From Ramlibacter humi (GTDB lineage Bacteria > Pseudomonadota > Gammaproteobacteria > Burkholderiales > Burkholderiaceae_C), in contig NZ_SMLK01000001.1 in the NCBI RefSeq assembly GCF_004681975.1, positions 1,364,001 through 1,428,000 of the forward strand: a DNA stretch of 64,000 nucleotides, read 5' to 3'. The position numbers were made by a program, and so were the translations under genes. Below, piece by piece: positions 53,137-61,319 of this stretch (position 1 is its first letter; each line of letters opens with the position of its first letter). Under the pieces are notes generated by a model. It was not told the origin of the DNA. It ran no database searches and was given only the letters and a program-made list of their open reading frames with translations.

Positions 53137-55119
53137 ATGTTCAAGAAAGTCCTGATCGCCAACCGCGGCGAGATCGCCTGCCGCATCGCCCGCACCCTGG
53201 GCCGCATGCGCATCGCCGCCGCCACCGTGCACTCGGAAGCCGACGCCGGCGCGCTGCACGTGCGCGAGATCGGCGAATCCGTGTTGCTGGGACCCGCGCC
53301 CGCGCGGGAAAGCTACCTCGACATCGACAAGGTGATCGCCGCGGCCAGGCGCGTGGGCGCCGATGCCGTCCATCCGGGCTTCGGCTTCCTGTCGGAGAAC
53401 GCGGCGTTCGCGCGCGCCTGCGCGGAAGCGGGCATCACCTTCATCGGCCCGGCGCCACAGGCGCTGGAGCTGTTCGGCGACAAGGCCGCGGCGAAGAAGC
53501 TGGCGCAATCGCTCGGCGTCCCCACCGCCGGGGGACTACCCGAACCCACCGAGGACGTGGACGCGTTGCTCGCCGCGACCGACAACATGCCGCTGCCCTT
53601 CATCCTGAAGGCCGCGGCCGGCGGTGGTGGCAAGGGCATGCGCGTGGTGCGCCAGCGCGGCGAGACGCGCGCAGCCGTCGAAGCCGCCATCCGCGAAGGA
53701 CGTTCTTCCTTCGGCGACGGCCGCCTGATCGCCGAACGCTACCTGCCTCAGGCCCGGCACATCGAGGTGCAGATCCTGGGCGACGGCCAGGGCGGCGTGC
53801 TGCACCTGTTCGACCGCGAATGCAGCCTGCAGCGGCGGCACCAGAAGGTGGTGGAGGAAGCCCCGGTGCTCAGCCTGCCGCAGCGCGTGCGCGAGGAACT
53901 GTGGAAGCACGCGGTCGCCATCGGCCGCGAAGCGCGTTACCTGGGCTTGGGCACGGTGGAGTTCGCGGTCACGCCCGACGGCGCCGTCTTCCTGGAAGTG
54001 AATCCGCGCCTTCAGGTGGAGCATCCGGTGACCGAAGCGGTGCTGGGGCTCGACCTCGTCGCGCTGCAGATCGAAACCGTCGCGCGAGGCGCCCTGCCCT
54101 TCACGCAGGAAGACGCGCCGGCGCCCGAGGGCGTGGCCGTGCAGGCGCGGCTGTACGCGGAAGACCCCGCGCGCGGCTTCCTGCCGTCCACGGGACGGCT
54201 GTCGGTGTTCCGCGCGCCCAGCAACGTGCGCGTCGATGCCGGTGTCGCTTCCGGCAGCGAGATCACGCCGCACTACGACCCCATGGTCGCCAAGCTCATC
54301 GCGCAGGCGCCCACCCGCCAAGAAGCGCTGTCGCGGCTCGCCGGCGCGCTGGCGGAGACCACCGTGCTCGGCGTGCAAAGCAACCGCGAGTTCCTGGTCG
54401 AGCTGCTGGCCGACCCGCAGGTGCAGCGCAACGCCATCAACACCGAATTCCTCGACCAGTGGCTGGCGGCGCATCCACCGGCGGAAGTCACGCGTGAACA
54501 GGTGGCCGCCTGCGCGGCCGCGTGGCTGGATCGGCGGCGGGCGCAGCAGGCGGGCGCCGTGAAGGGCGCCTGGGCAGACAGCGCGTTGACGGGATGGCAC
54601 CTGAAGCGTGCTGCGGAGCCGGCGGTCACCGCGTCGTGGCAAGTCGGCAGCGCGACCGCCCACTGGCAGGTCGGCTTCGGCCGGGACGGCGACCAGCTGC
54701 TCGTCCGCGTGGACGACGACATCTTCCGCATCGCTCCCCGCGAAGCGGGTGCACCGCCGGTAGTGGTGGACGGCGTCGCCAGGACGCTGCGCTGCGGTGG
54801 CGATGGCGCCGGTTTCCATGCCGCCATCGGTGGCCATGACCTCACGCTGGAGTTTCGCCCGCTGCACGACGCGCTGTCCGGGGGCGCCGCCAAGGGCCAG
54901 GGCGCCGTACGGGCGCCCATGATGGGCATCATGACGGGTGTGGAAGTCACGCCCGGCCAGCAAGTTGCCGCCGGCGACCGCCTGGCGACGCTGGAATCGA
55001 TGAAGATGGAGATGGCCATCACCGCGCCGGTGGCGGGGGTGGTCGCCTGGGTGGGCTGCGAGGCCCGCTCCAAAGTCGAACGCCACCAGGACCTGTTCCG
55101 CATCGAAGCCGTCACCTGA
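53137..55119 (+). CDS. Biotin-dependent acyl-CoA carboxylase, biotin carboxylase/carrier (alpha) subunit
   Basis: 660 residues. Biotin carboxylase domain (IANRGEIACRIARTL start, KAAAGGGGKGM ATP loop, VEVNPRLQVEHPVTE-type segment) to about residue 450, a linker domain, and a C-terminal biotinyl carrier with Lys623 in ESMKMEM (usual motif AMKM). Layout equals MccA/AtuF/LiuD. Carboxylates a beta-methyl enoyl-CoA together with the beta subunit. Starts 7 bp after the previous gene. Confidence 0.9.
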   Translation: MFKKVLIANRGEIACRIARTLGRMRIAAATVHSEADAGALHVREIGESVLLGPAPARESYLDIDKVIAAARRVGADAVHPGFGFLSENAAFARACAEAGITFIGPAPQALELFGDKAAAKKLAQSLGVPTAGGLPEPTEDVDALLAATDNMPLPFILKAAAGGGGKGMRVVRQRGETRAAVEAAIREGRSSFGDGRLIAERYLPQARHIEVQILGDGQGGVLHLFDRECSLQRRHQKVVEEAPVLSLPQRVREELWKHAVAIGREARYLGLGTVEFAVTPDGAVFLEVNPRLQVEHPVTEAVLGLDLVALQIETVARGALPFTQEDAPAPEGVAVQARLYAEDPARGFLPSTGRLSVFRAPSNVRVDAGVASGSEITPHYDPMVAKLIAQAPTRQEALSRLAGALAETTVLGVQSNREFLVELLADPQVQRNAINTEFLDQWLAAHPPAEVTREQVAACAAAWLDRRRAQQAGAVKGAWADSALTGWHLKRAAEPAVTASWQVGSATAHWQVGFGRDGDQLLVRVDDDIFRIAPREAGAPPVVVDGVARTLRCGGDGAGFHAAIGGHDLTLEFRPLHDALSGGAAKGQGAVRAPMMGIMTGVEVTPGQQVAAGDRLATLESMKMEMAITAPVAGVVAWVGCEARSKVERHQDLFRIEAVT

Positions 55120-55130
55120 AGGAGAGCGCC

Positions 55131-56093
55131 ATGGCCCTGCCCGCCCGCGTCGAGATCCACGAGGAAGGCCCCCGCGAGGGGTTCCAGATCGAGCGCCCCG
55201 GCTTCTCCATCGCCGACCGCGCGTCGCTGGTCGAAGCGCTGGCAGACGCCGGGCTGCGCCACATCCAGGTCGCATCCTTCGTCAATCCGAAGCGCGTGCC
55301 TCAGATGGCCGACGCCGCGGAGCTGTTCGCGGCCATCCGCAAGCGGCCCGGCGTGCGCTACACCGGCCTGTGGCTGAACGAGCAGGGCTTCGAGCGCGCC
55401 AGCGCCACCGCGCCGGTGGACCTGACCGGCACGCTGTTCTTCTATGCATCGGATGCGTTCAGCCGCCAGAACAACGGCAAAGGCATGCGCGAACTGGCGG
55501 AATCGCAGCGTGGCTGGGTGCGCCGCTACCGCGAGCATGGGCTGCAGATCGAATCGGCTTATGTGATGACGGCGTTCGGCTGCAACTACGAAGGCGAGAT
55601 CAGCGAGGAGCGGCTCGCCGAAGCGCTGCGCTTCATCGCCGCATTGCAGCGCGAGGAAAGCTTCAGGCTGCCGGCGCTGTACCTGGCCGACACGGTGGGA
55701 CACGCCAACCCGCGGTCGGTGCGCCGCCGCATCGACTTGGCGCGCGAGATCCTGCCGCATGCGCGCATCGGGCTGCACCTGCACGACACGCGCGGGCTGG
55801 GCATGGCCAACGCGTTCGCGGCGCTGGAGATGGGCGTGGATCTGTTCGATGCATCGGTCGCGGGGCTGGGCGGCTGCCCGTTCTGCGGCAGCGAGCACGG
55901 CGGCGCCGCGGGCAACATCTGCACCGAGGACCTGGTGTTCCTGTGCGAACAGCTGGGCATCGAAACAGGCCTGGACCTGCCGAAATTGCTGGACGCCGCG
56001 CGCCTGGCCGAACGCATCATCGGCCGCCGCCTGGAAGGCAAGCTGATGCACAGTGGACTGCCACTCACCGTGCGCGAAGGGGTGACGGCATGA
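55131..56093 (+). CDS. HMG-CoA-lyase-family enzyme with altered active site
   Basis: 320 residues. HMGL-like TIM barrel: VASFVNPKRVPQMAD, metal ligands His216 and His218 (HLHDT), and the GLGGCP motif with Cys249. Two departures: the first metal ligand Asp of GPRDGLQ is Glu16 (GPREGFQ), and the GGCP loop is lengthened and has an extra Cys252 and a His (FCGSEHGGAAGN). Could cleave a larger 3-hydroxy-3-methyl-glutaryl-type CoA, releasing acetyl-CoA or acetoacetate. A related retro-Claisen or isopropylmalate-type activity cannot be excluded. Overlaps the next gene by 4 bp. Confidence 0.8.
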   Translation: MALPARVEIHEEGPREGFQIERPGFSIADRASLVEALADAGLRHIQVASFVNPKRVPQMADAAELFAAIRKRPGVRYTGLWLNEQGFERASATAPVDLTGTLFFYASDAFSRQNNGKGMRELAESQRGWVRRYREHGLQIESAYVMTAFGCNYEGEISEERLAEALRFIAALQREESFRLPALYLADTVGHANPRSVRRRIDLAREILPHARIGLHLHDTRGLGMANAFAALEMGVDLFDASVAGLGGCPFCGSEHGGAAGNICTEDLVFLCEQLGIETGLDLPKLLDAARLAERIIGRRLEGKLMHSGLPLTVREGVTA

Positions 56094-57595
56094 ACGTGGG
56101 CGGCGCGCTGACGCTGCCCGAAGTCTTCCTTCAGCGCGCGCGCGGCCAGCCCGAAGCCGTCGCCTTGCGCGGGCCGCAGGAGACGCTGACCTACTCGCAG
56201 CTGGCGCACCGCGTGTCGCGCCTGGCCGGTGCGTTGCGGGCCATGGGATTGAAACGTGGCGACCGCATCGCCGCCTGGTCCGAGAACCGGCTGGAATACG
56301 TCGAACTGGAACTCGCCGCCGCATGGCTGGGGCTGATCGTCGCCTGCCTGAACTGGCGGCTGTCGGCGCAGGAGCAGCGGCACTGCATCCAGCTGGTGTC
56401 GCCCAGCGCCTGCTTCGTCTCGCCCAGGTACGCGGCCGCGCTGGCGGCGCTCGAAATGCAGCTGCCGAACGTGCGAACCTTCGGCGCGGACTTCGACGGC
56501 TGGCGCGATGCCGCCGCGCCCATCGAGCCCGATGCGAAGGTGCAGCCGGAAGACGGCCTCGTCATCCTCTACACCAGCGGCACGACCGGATTGCCGAAAG
56601 GCGCGCTGGTCAGCCAGCGCGCGATGCTGGCGCGCGCCATGGTGTTCGCCGCCGACTACGGCATCGGCGGCGAAGACGCATTCATCGCCTGGTCGCCGCT
56701 GTTCCACATGGCCGCCACCGACCATTCACTGGCGACGTTGCTGCTCGGCGGCGAGGTCGTGGTGTGCGACGGCCTGGACCTGCCGCGCATCTGCGAGACG
56801 CTGCGGCGCCGGCCGGTCGGCTGGCTGCTCGCCATGCCCGGCATGGTGGACACGCTGGCGCATGCCCTGGAGAACGCCGGCGGCCCGCTGCAACGGGTGC
56901 GCATGGTGGGCGCGATGGCCGACCTGGTCCCGCCGACGGAGATCGCGCGGTTGTCAGGCCTGGTGAAGGCGCCCTACCTCAACACGTTCGGTTCGACGGA
57001 GACCGGTTTGCCGCCTGCGTCCGGTTCGCTGCTGCCCGCCGGCGAGCGGCCCACCTCGATGTCCAAGCGCCAATCCTCGTGGTGCCTGCTCAAGCTGGTC
57101 GACGACCAGGACCGCGAGGTGGAAGACGGCCGGCCCGGCGAGATGGCCATGCGCGGGCCCACGCTGTTCTCCGGCTACTGGGGCAACGACGCCGCCAACG
57201 CGCAGGCCTTCCGCGGCGGCTGGTTCCACATGGGCGACGTGTTCGTGCGCCGCCCCGACGGCCGGCTGGATTTCGTGGACCGGCTGAAGTACCTGATCAA
57301 GTCCGGCGGCGAGAACATCTACCCCGCCGAGATCGAGCGCGTGCTGCTGTCGCACCCTTCGGTGCACGACGCCGCCATCGTCAGGCGCGCCGACGCGCGC
57401 TGGGGCGAAATCCCGGTCGCTTTCATCGTGATGCGCGACGGCACGGCGCTCGATGCGGATGCGATGCTGGCGTTCTGCCGCGAGCGGCTGGCCAGCTACA
57501 AGCTGCCGCGCGAGTTCCGTGTCATCGCCGCGAAAGACCTGCCGCGCAACAGCACGGGCAAGATCCTGCGGCACGAGCTGGAAAAGCGGCTCTAG
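56090..57595 (+). CDS. AMP-dependent acyl-CoA synthetase
   Basis: 501 residues. ANL enzyme: ILYTSGTTGLPKGALVSQ, NTFGSTETG, MGDVFVRRPDGRLDFVDRLKYLIKSGGENIYPAEIE and catalytic Lys in LPRNSTGKILRHEL. Medium-length synthetase similar to cyclohexanecarboxylate or other alicyclic/aryl acid ligases in general organisation, but specificity cannot be read. Last gene of the rightward operon; overlaps the convergent TetR gene by 4 bp. Confidence 0.88.
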   Translation: MNVGGALTLPEVFLQRARGQPEAVALRGPQETLTYSQLAHRVSRLAGALRAMGLKRGDRIAAWSENRLEYVELELAAAWLGLIVACLNWRLSAQEQRHCIQLVSPSACFVSPRYAAALAALEMQLPNVRTFGADFDGWRDAAAPIEPDAKVQPEDGLVILYTSGTTGLPKGALVSQRAMLARAMVFAADYGIGGEDAFIAWSPLFHMAATDHSLATLLLGGEVVVCDGLDLPRICETLRRRPVGWLLAMPGMVDTLAHALENAGGPLQRVRMVGAMADLVPPTEIARLSGLVKAPYLNTFGSTETGLPPASGSLLPAGERPTSMSKRQSSWCLLKLVDDQDREVEDGRPGEMAMRGPTLFSGYWGNDAANAQAFRGGWFHMGDVFVRRPDGRLDFVDRLKYLIKSGGENIYPAEIERVLLSHPSVHDAAIVRRADARWGEIPVAFIVMRDGTALDADAMLAFCRERLASYKLPREFRVIAAKDLPRNSTGKILRHELEKRL

Positions 57596-58191
57596 GAAGA
57601 CTTCGCGCCCAGCAGCCGCACCGCCAGCCGCTGGTAGATGCGGATCAGCCTCTCCTGCCCCAGGCGGCCGTCCTCGCGGTACCAGTCGCTGATGCCCGTC
57701 AGCAGCGACAGCAGCGCGAGCGTGGTCACGCGCAGGTCGTCCACCTGCCACAGCCCGGCCTTCTGCCCATCGGCGACGATGGCGCGCACCTGCGCCTCGT
57801 AGTCCTTGCGCAGGCCGATGATGCGGCCGTGCTGCTCGGCGGTCAGGCTGCGCAGCTCCATGTTGCCGATGAAGGTTTCCTGCTTGCGCGCCGTGTGCCA
57901 CTCGATGTGGAAGCGCACGAAGGCCGACAGGCGCGCCATCGGCTCTTCCAGCCCTTCCATGCGCAGCGCGAAGTCCTGCAGCAGCTCCAGCATGATGTCC
58001 TCGAGCAGGTTGCCCAGGAATTCCTGCTTCTGCGGCACGTGGTTGTAGAGCGAGCCCAGCCGCAGGTTCACGTCGGCGGCCAGGTCGCGCAGGTTCATCG
58101 CCTCGAAGCCGTGGCGCCAGATGCGCTCGATGGCCGCCTTGCGCACCGCGCGCATGGTCTCGGCGCCGCTGACGCCCGCGGGACGTCCCAT
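57592..58191 (-). CDS. TetR-family regulator of the catabolic island
   Basis: 199 residues. TetR N-terminal helix-turn-helix (MRAVRKAAIERIWRHGFEAMNLRDLAADVNLRLGSLYNHVPQK); the C-terminal ligand domain resembles FadR/KstR2-type acyl-CoA sensors in length. ATG at MGRPAG is preferred; another at 58227 is nearer the operator. Palindrome 58236-58252 lies upstream and resembles the site in the divergent hydratase/ligase promoter, so it probably represses both and itself until an acyl-CoA binds. Confidence 0.83.
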   Translation of the reverse strand: MGRPAGVSGAETMRAVRKAAIERIWRHGFEAMNLRDLAADVNLRLGSLYNHVPQKQEFLGNLLEDIMLELLQDFALRMEGLEEPMARLSAFVRFHIEWHTARKQETFIGNMELRSLTAEQHGRIIGLRKDYEAQVRAIVADGQKAGLWQVDDLRVTTLALLSLLTGISDWYREDGRLGQERLIRIYQRLAVRLLGAKSS

Positions 58192-58235
58192 GTGTTGGCC
58201 CTTCAGTCTTTCGAAAACGCCGATCATAGGCAGGG

Positions 58236-58252
58236 CGGACGCCCGTCCGTTT
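58236..58252. promoter_or_regulatory. TetR-type operator before its own gene
   Basis: CGGACG-CC-CGTCCG followed by TTT; matches CGGACAGGCGACCGTTT at 50154-50170 in 13 of 17 positions. Located 45 bp before the TetR start codon and 27 bp before the divergent AttH-like gene. Confidence 0.55.
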
Positions 58253-58279
58253 CGGCGACCCCGTACGATCCGCATTCCC

Positions 58280-59335
58280 ATGCGCCGCCGGCCCTTCCTC
58301 GCTGCCCCCCTGCTCGCCACGCTGTCCCCGGGACTGCGCGCCGCGCTGGCGCCCCGCCCCCTCGTCTTTCCGCGCGACTACGGCGCTCATCCGGACTTGC
58401 GCACCGAGTGGTGGTACGTCACCGGATACGGCCAGGCCGGCGGGCGCGAGTTCGGCTTTCAGCTCACCTTCTTCCGGTCGCGGGTGGATGCGGCGCAATC
58501 GATGTCGTCGAAATTCGCCGCCAGGCAACTGGTGTTCGCGCATGCCGCGGTCACGGACGTCGAAGGCAAGCGCCTGTGGCACGACCAGCGAATGGCGCGT
58601 GAAGGCTTCGACATCGCGCGCGTTTCCGAGAAGGACACCGACCTGCGCCTGCGCGACTGGACCTTGGTACGCGCCGCCGACGGCAGCTACGCCGCGCGCC
58701 TGCCGGCGGGCGAGTTCACGCTGGACCTGCGCTTCACGCCCACGCAGCCGCCGCTGCTGCAAGGCACGCAAGGCCTGTCGCGCAAGGGCCCCGATCCCGA
58801 ACAGGCCAGCTACTACTACAGCGTGCCGCAGCTGGCGGCCGCCGGCGCGATCACGCTGCAGGGCAAGCGGTTCGACGTGCGCGGCAAGGCGTGGCTGGAC
58901 CACGAATGGAGCGAAGCGCTGCTGCACCCCGACGCGGTGGGCTGGGACTGGATCGGCATGAACCTCGACGACGGCAGCGCGCTGACGGCATTCCAGCTGC
59001 GGCGCCAAGACGGCAGCGCGCTGTGGGACGGCGGGTCGTTCCGCACGGCCAACGGCACCACCTACATCGCCAGCCACGGCGAGAACCGCTTCAGCGTGCA
59101 GCGGCGCTGGACCAGTCCCTCGTCGCGTGCGACCTACCCTGTCGAATGGATCGTGCAGACGCCGGCGGATTTCTACACGGTGCGCGCCGTCGTCGATGCG
59201 CAGGAACTGGACAGCCGCGGGTCCACCGGCGCCATTTATTGGGAAGGACTGTCCGACCTGCTGGACAGCAACGGCAAGCGCGTGGGGCGCGGCTACCTGG
59301 AGATGACGGGGTACGCAAACCCACTGAGGCTCTAG
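58280..59335 (+). CDS. AttH-like lipocalin-domain protein (carotenoid 1,2-hydratase family)
   Basis: 351 residues. N-terminal export signal with three arginines (MRRRPFLAAPLLATL, possibly Tat). Two lipocalin-like halves typical of AttH/CrtC: FPRDYGAHPDLRTEWWYVTGY, FGFQLTFFR, and later GKAWLDHEWSEALLHPDAVGWDWIGMNLDDGSALTAFQLR. In other bacteria the gene follows an AttE-AttFG type ABC transporter; here the matching ATPase and permease lie at 32.5 and 35.3 kb, with the catabolic island between. -10-like TACGAT lies 10 nt before the ATG. Confidence 0.85.
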   Translation: MRRRPFLAAPLLATLSPGLRAALAPRPLVFPRDYGAHPDLRTEWWYVTGYGQAGGREFGFQLTFFRSRVDAAQSMSSKFAARQLVFAHAAVTDVEGKRLWHDQRMAREGFDIARVSEKDTDLRLRDWTLVRAADGSYAARLPAGEFTLDLRFTPTQPPLLQGTQGLSRKGPDPEQASYYYSVPQLAAAGAITLQGKRFDVRGKAWLDHEWSEALLHPDAVGWDWIGMNLDDGSALTAFQLRRQDGSALWDGGSFRTANGTTYIASHGENRFSVQRRWTSPSSRATYPVEWIVQTPADFYTVRAVVDAQELDSRGSTGAIYWEGLSDLLDSNGKRVGRGYLEMTGYANPLRL

Positions 59336-59367
59336 GTCCCGCGTCCACCCTGCGGAAACTGCAAGCC

Positions 59368-59394
59368 ATGGATTCCGCCTTCGCGGGAATGACG
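59368..59394. repeat. Dispersed palindromic repeat (copy 2)
   Basis: ATGGATTCCGCCTTCGCGGG then AATGACG; same family as 28041-28070 (core CCGCCTTCGCGGG). It fills most of the gap after the AttH-like gene, near the convergent oxygenase gene. Confidence 0.6.
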
Positions 59395-59468
59395 CCATTT
59401 GGAACCCGCACGCTGATTCCACGCGCCAGGCCGGGCACCGCCTGGCGCGCCGCGCGGCAGTCGAGCGC

Positions 59469-60626
59469 TTAGCCGAGCCCCACGCCGATCAACCTCTCCA
59501 CATCCTCGTGGAACTTCGCCGAGCACCACTCGGTCCGCCCGAACAGCAACTCGCGGTTCGCGCCGCTGGCCATCGTCGACTGCTGCGACACACCCAGCGC
59601 GAAATCCTCGTCCAACGCGCCCCAGAACGAAGCCACGTTCTTCTCCCAGTAGCCGCGCGACTTCTCCGTCGCAGGCAGCTCGGGGATCAGCGTGGTGCCC
59701 AGCACGCGCGAGCGGTCCACCGCTTCCGGCAAGACGGTGAACGCGTTCGCGTGGTCGCCTTCGTGCAGGATGAGCGTGGCGGGAAAGAAGCAGTAGATGA
59801 TGTTGGCGTGCGGCCCGATGCGCCATTCGGATTCGGGCAGCTCGCGCAGCGACGCCATGCTGCGCTTGGGCAGCACCAGGCGGTGATGCAGGCCGTCCTG
59901 GTCGGCGATCAGCAGGTTGTCGTGGAACAGGCCGGCGATGGAATCGCGGTGCGCGTACTGGAAGTGGTAGGTTTCCAGGTTGCCTTCGAACGGGATCTTC
60001 CAGTTGGCGGCGTTGGCGAACTCGCGGCGGTGGAAGGGCAACCAGCGGTCGTAGCCCCAGCCGCGAAGATCGTTCGCGAACGCACCCAGCCAGCGGCTCA
60101 GGTCAAGTTCGGGCGATTCGCCCTCTTCCACCCCGCGCGGGATCACCCAGATCAACCCCAGCGCCTCGCTCGCGGGCACGCGCACCAGCGAGCATTCGTG
60201 CGCGGGCGCATGCGGGAAGCCGTTCGCATGCGGCCGGCCGCGCAGCGTGCCGTCCAGGCGGTAGCTCCAGCTGTGGTACGGGCAGACGAAGGTGCGCTGC
60301 TGCCCGGCGCCGGGCGCCTGCAGGCGCGCGCCGCGGTGGCGGCAGGCATTGAGGAAGGCACGCACCTCGCCGTCTTCACCGCGCGCCAGCAGTAGCGGCA
60401 TGCCGGCCACGTCCAGCGCGTGCGTGTCGCCTGCCTGCGTCAACGCGCCGGAGGGGCACACCGCCAGCGGGTAGCGGCGGAAGATGCGCTCGACCTCGCG
60501 CCGGTGGCGGTCCGGGTCCAGGTAGCGCTCGACGGGGCTGCGCGCGGGCTCACCGGCTTCGGTGCCGCCGCTGTCGATGAGCGCGAGGGCGCGCCGGATC
60601 AGCGCGCGTTCGAGGTCTGCCTGCAT
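59469..60626 (-). CDS. Rieske-type aromatic-ring-hydroxylating oxygenase, large subunit
   Basis: 385 residues. Rieske [2Fe-2S] ligands Cys95/His97 and Cys115/His118 (CRHRGA, CPYHSW). Mononuclear iron site: His221 and His226 in EGNLETYHFQYAH. No small subunit, ferredoxin or reductase gene is adjacent, so electrons must come from elsewhere. Many single-gene members demethylate or hydroxylate small compounds (choline/carnitine-type as well as aromatics). Start ATG at MQADLE. Substrate unknown. Confidence 0.86.
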   Translation of the reverse strand: MQADLERALIRRALALIDSGGTEAGEPARSPVERYLDPDRHRREVERIFRRYPLAVCPSGALTQAGDTHALDVAGMPLLLARGEDGEVRAFLNACRHRGARLQAPGAGQQRTFVCPYHSWSYRLDGTLRGRPHANGFPHAPAHECSLVRVPASEALGLIWVIPRGVEEGESPELDLSRWLGAFANDLRGWGYDRWLPFHRREFANAANWKIPFEGNLETYHFQYAHRDSIAGLFHDNLLIADQDGLHHRLVLPKRSMASLRELPESEWRIGPHANIIYCFFPATLILHEGDHANAFTVLPEAVDRSRVLGTTLIPELPATEKSRGYWEKNVASFWGALDEDFALGVSQQSTMASGANRELLFGRTEWCSAKFHEDVERLIGVGLG

Positions 60627-60684
60627 GTGCGGTCGCCGCGGCGGCGAAAGGCCGCCGCGACGCCTCACTGTAGTGCAGAGGTGA

Positions 60685-61236
60685 TCAGTAGTTCTGGGCG
60701 AGGATGGTCTCGCGCAACGCCTGGCCCTTCTTCTGGTCGAAGGGGCCTTCGGCGCGCGCCAGCACATTGCCGTCGCGGTCGATCACCAGCACCGAAGCGT
60801 GGTCGGTGTTGGTCAGGCCCGCGGCGCGGACGAAGGCTTCGCGGTCGGTGAAGAGAGGCACCAGGCGGGCGCGGTCCACCTGGTCGGGGTGGCGCTCCAG
60901 CAGGCGCTGTTCGATGCCGCGGCGCTCCTTGTCGTCGCCGGGATCGTTCATCACGGGCAGCTTCACCCAGACGATGGAGGAATCGCGCTGCAGCCCCAGG
61001 CCGTCGATCCAGCTCTGGACTTCCTCGCGCTGGCTGCGGTTGAAGACCACCAGGGCCAGCGTGCGGCCCGAAGGCAGCTGCTGCGGCAGCACCATCTGCG
61101 TCTGGTCCAGGCGTTTGGCGGAAACGGTGGGCACCTTGCCCAGCACGCCGGCTTCGTGCGGTGCGTACAGGGACAACCCCACGGCCGCGCCCACCGCAGC
61201 CACCCATCCCAACACCGGAGTCCAGATCTTCCGCAT
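60685..61236 (-). CDS. Membrane-anchored protein of unknown function, possibly thioredoxin-like
   Basis: 183 residues from ATG with GGGAGA ribosome site; 15 extra codons upstream are unlikely. N-terminal hydrophobic anchor (VLGWVAAVGAAVGLSLYA) and an extracytoplasmic domain: GRTLALVVFNRSQREEVQSWI, LVPLFTDREAFVRAAGL and ASVLVIDRDGNVLARAEGPFD, which resembles the strand order of thioredoxin-fold proteins without a CxxC. Function not recognised. Same direction as, and 58 bp before, the oxygenase gene. Confidence 0.7.
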   Translation of the reverse strand: MRKIWTPVLGWVAAVGAAVGLSLYAPHEAGVLGKVPTVSAKRLDQTQMVLPQQLPSGRTLALVVFNRSQREEVQSWIDGLGLQRDSSIVWVKLPVMNDPGDDKERRGIEQRLLERHPDQVDRARLVPLFTDREAFVRAAGLTNTDHASVLVIDRDGNVLARAEGPFDQKKGQALRETILAQNY

Positions 61237-61319
61237 GGCGATCTCCCGTGATCTGGCGCTAGTTTTCCACGCCACCGTCAACGCAGCACGTCGTTTTTGT
61301 AAAGACCTCTGTCACAACC

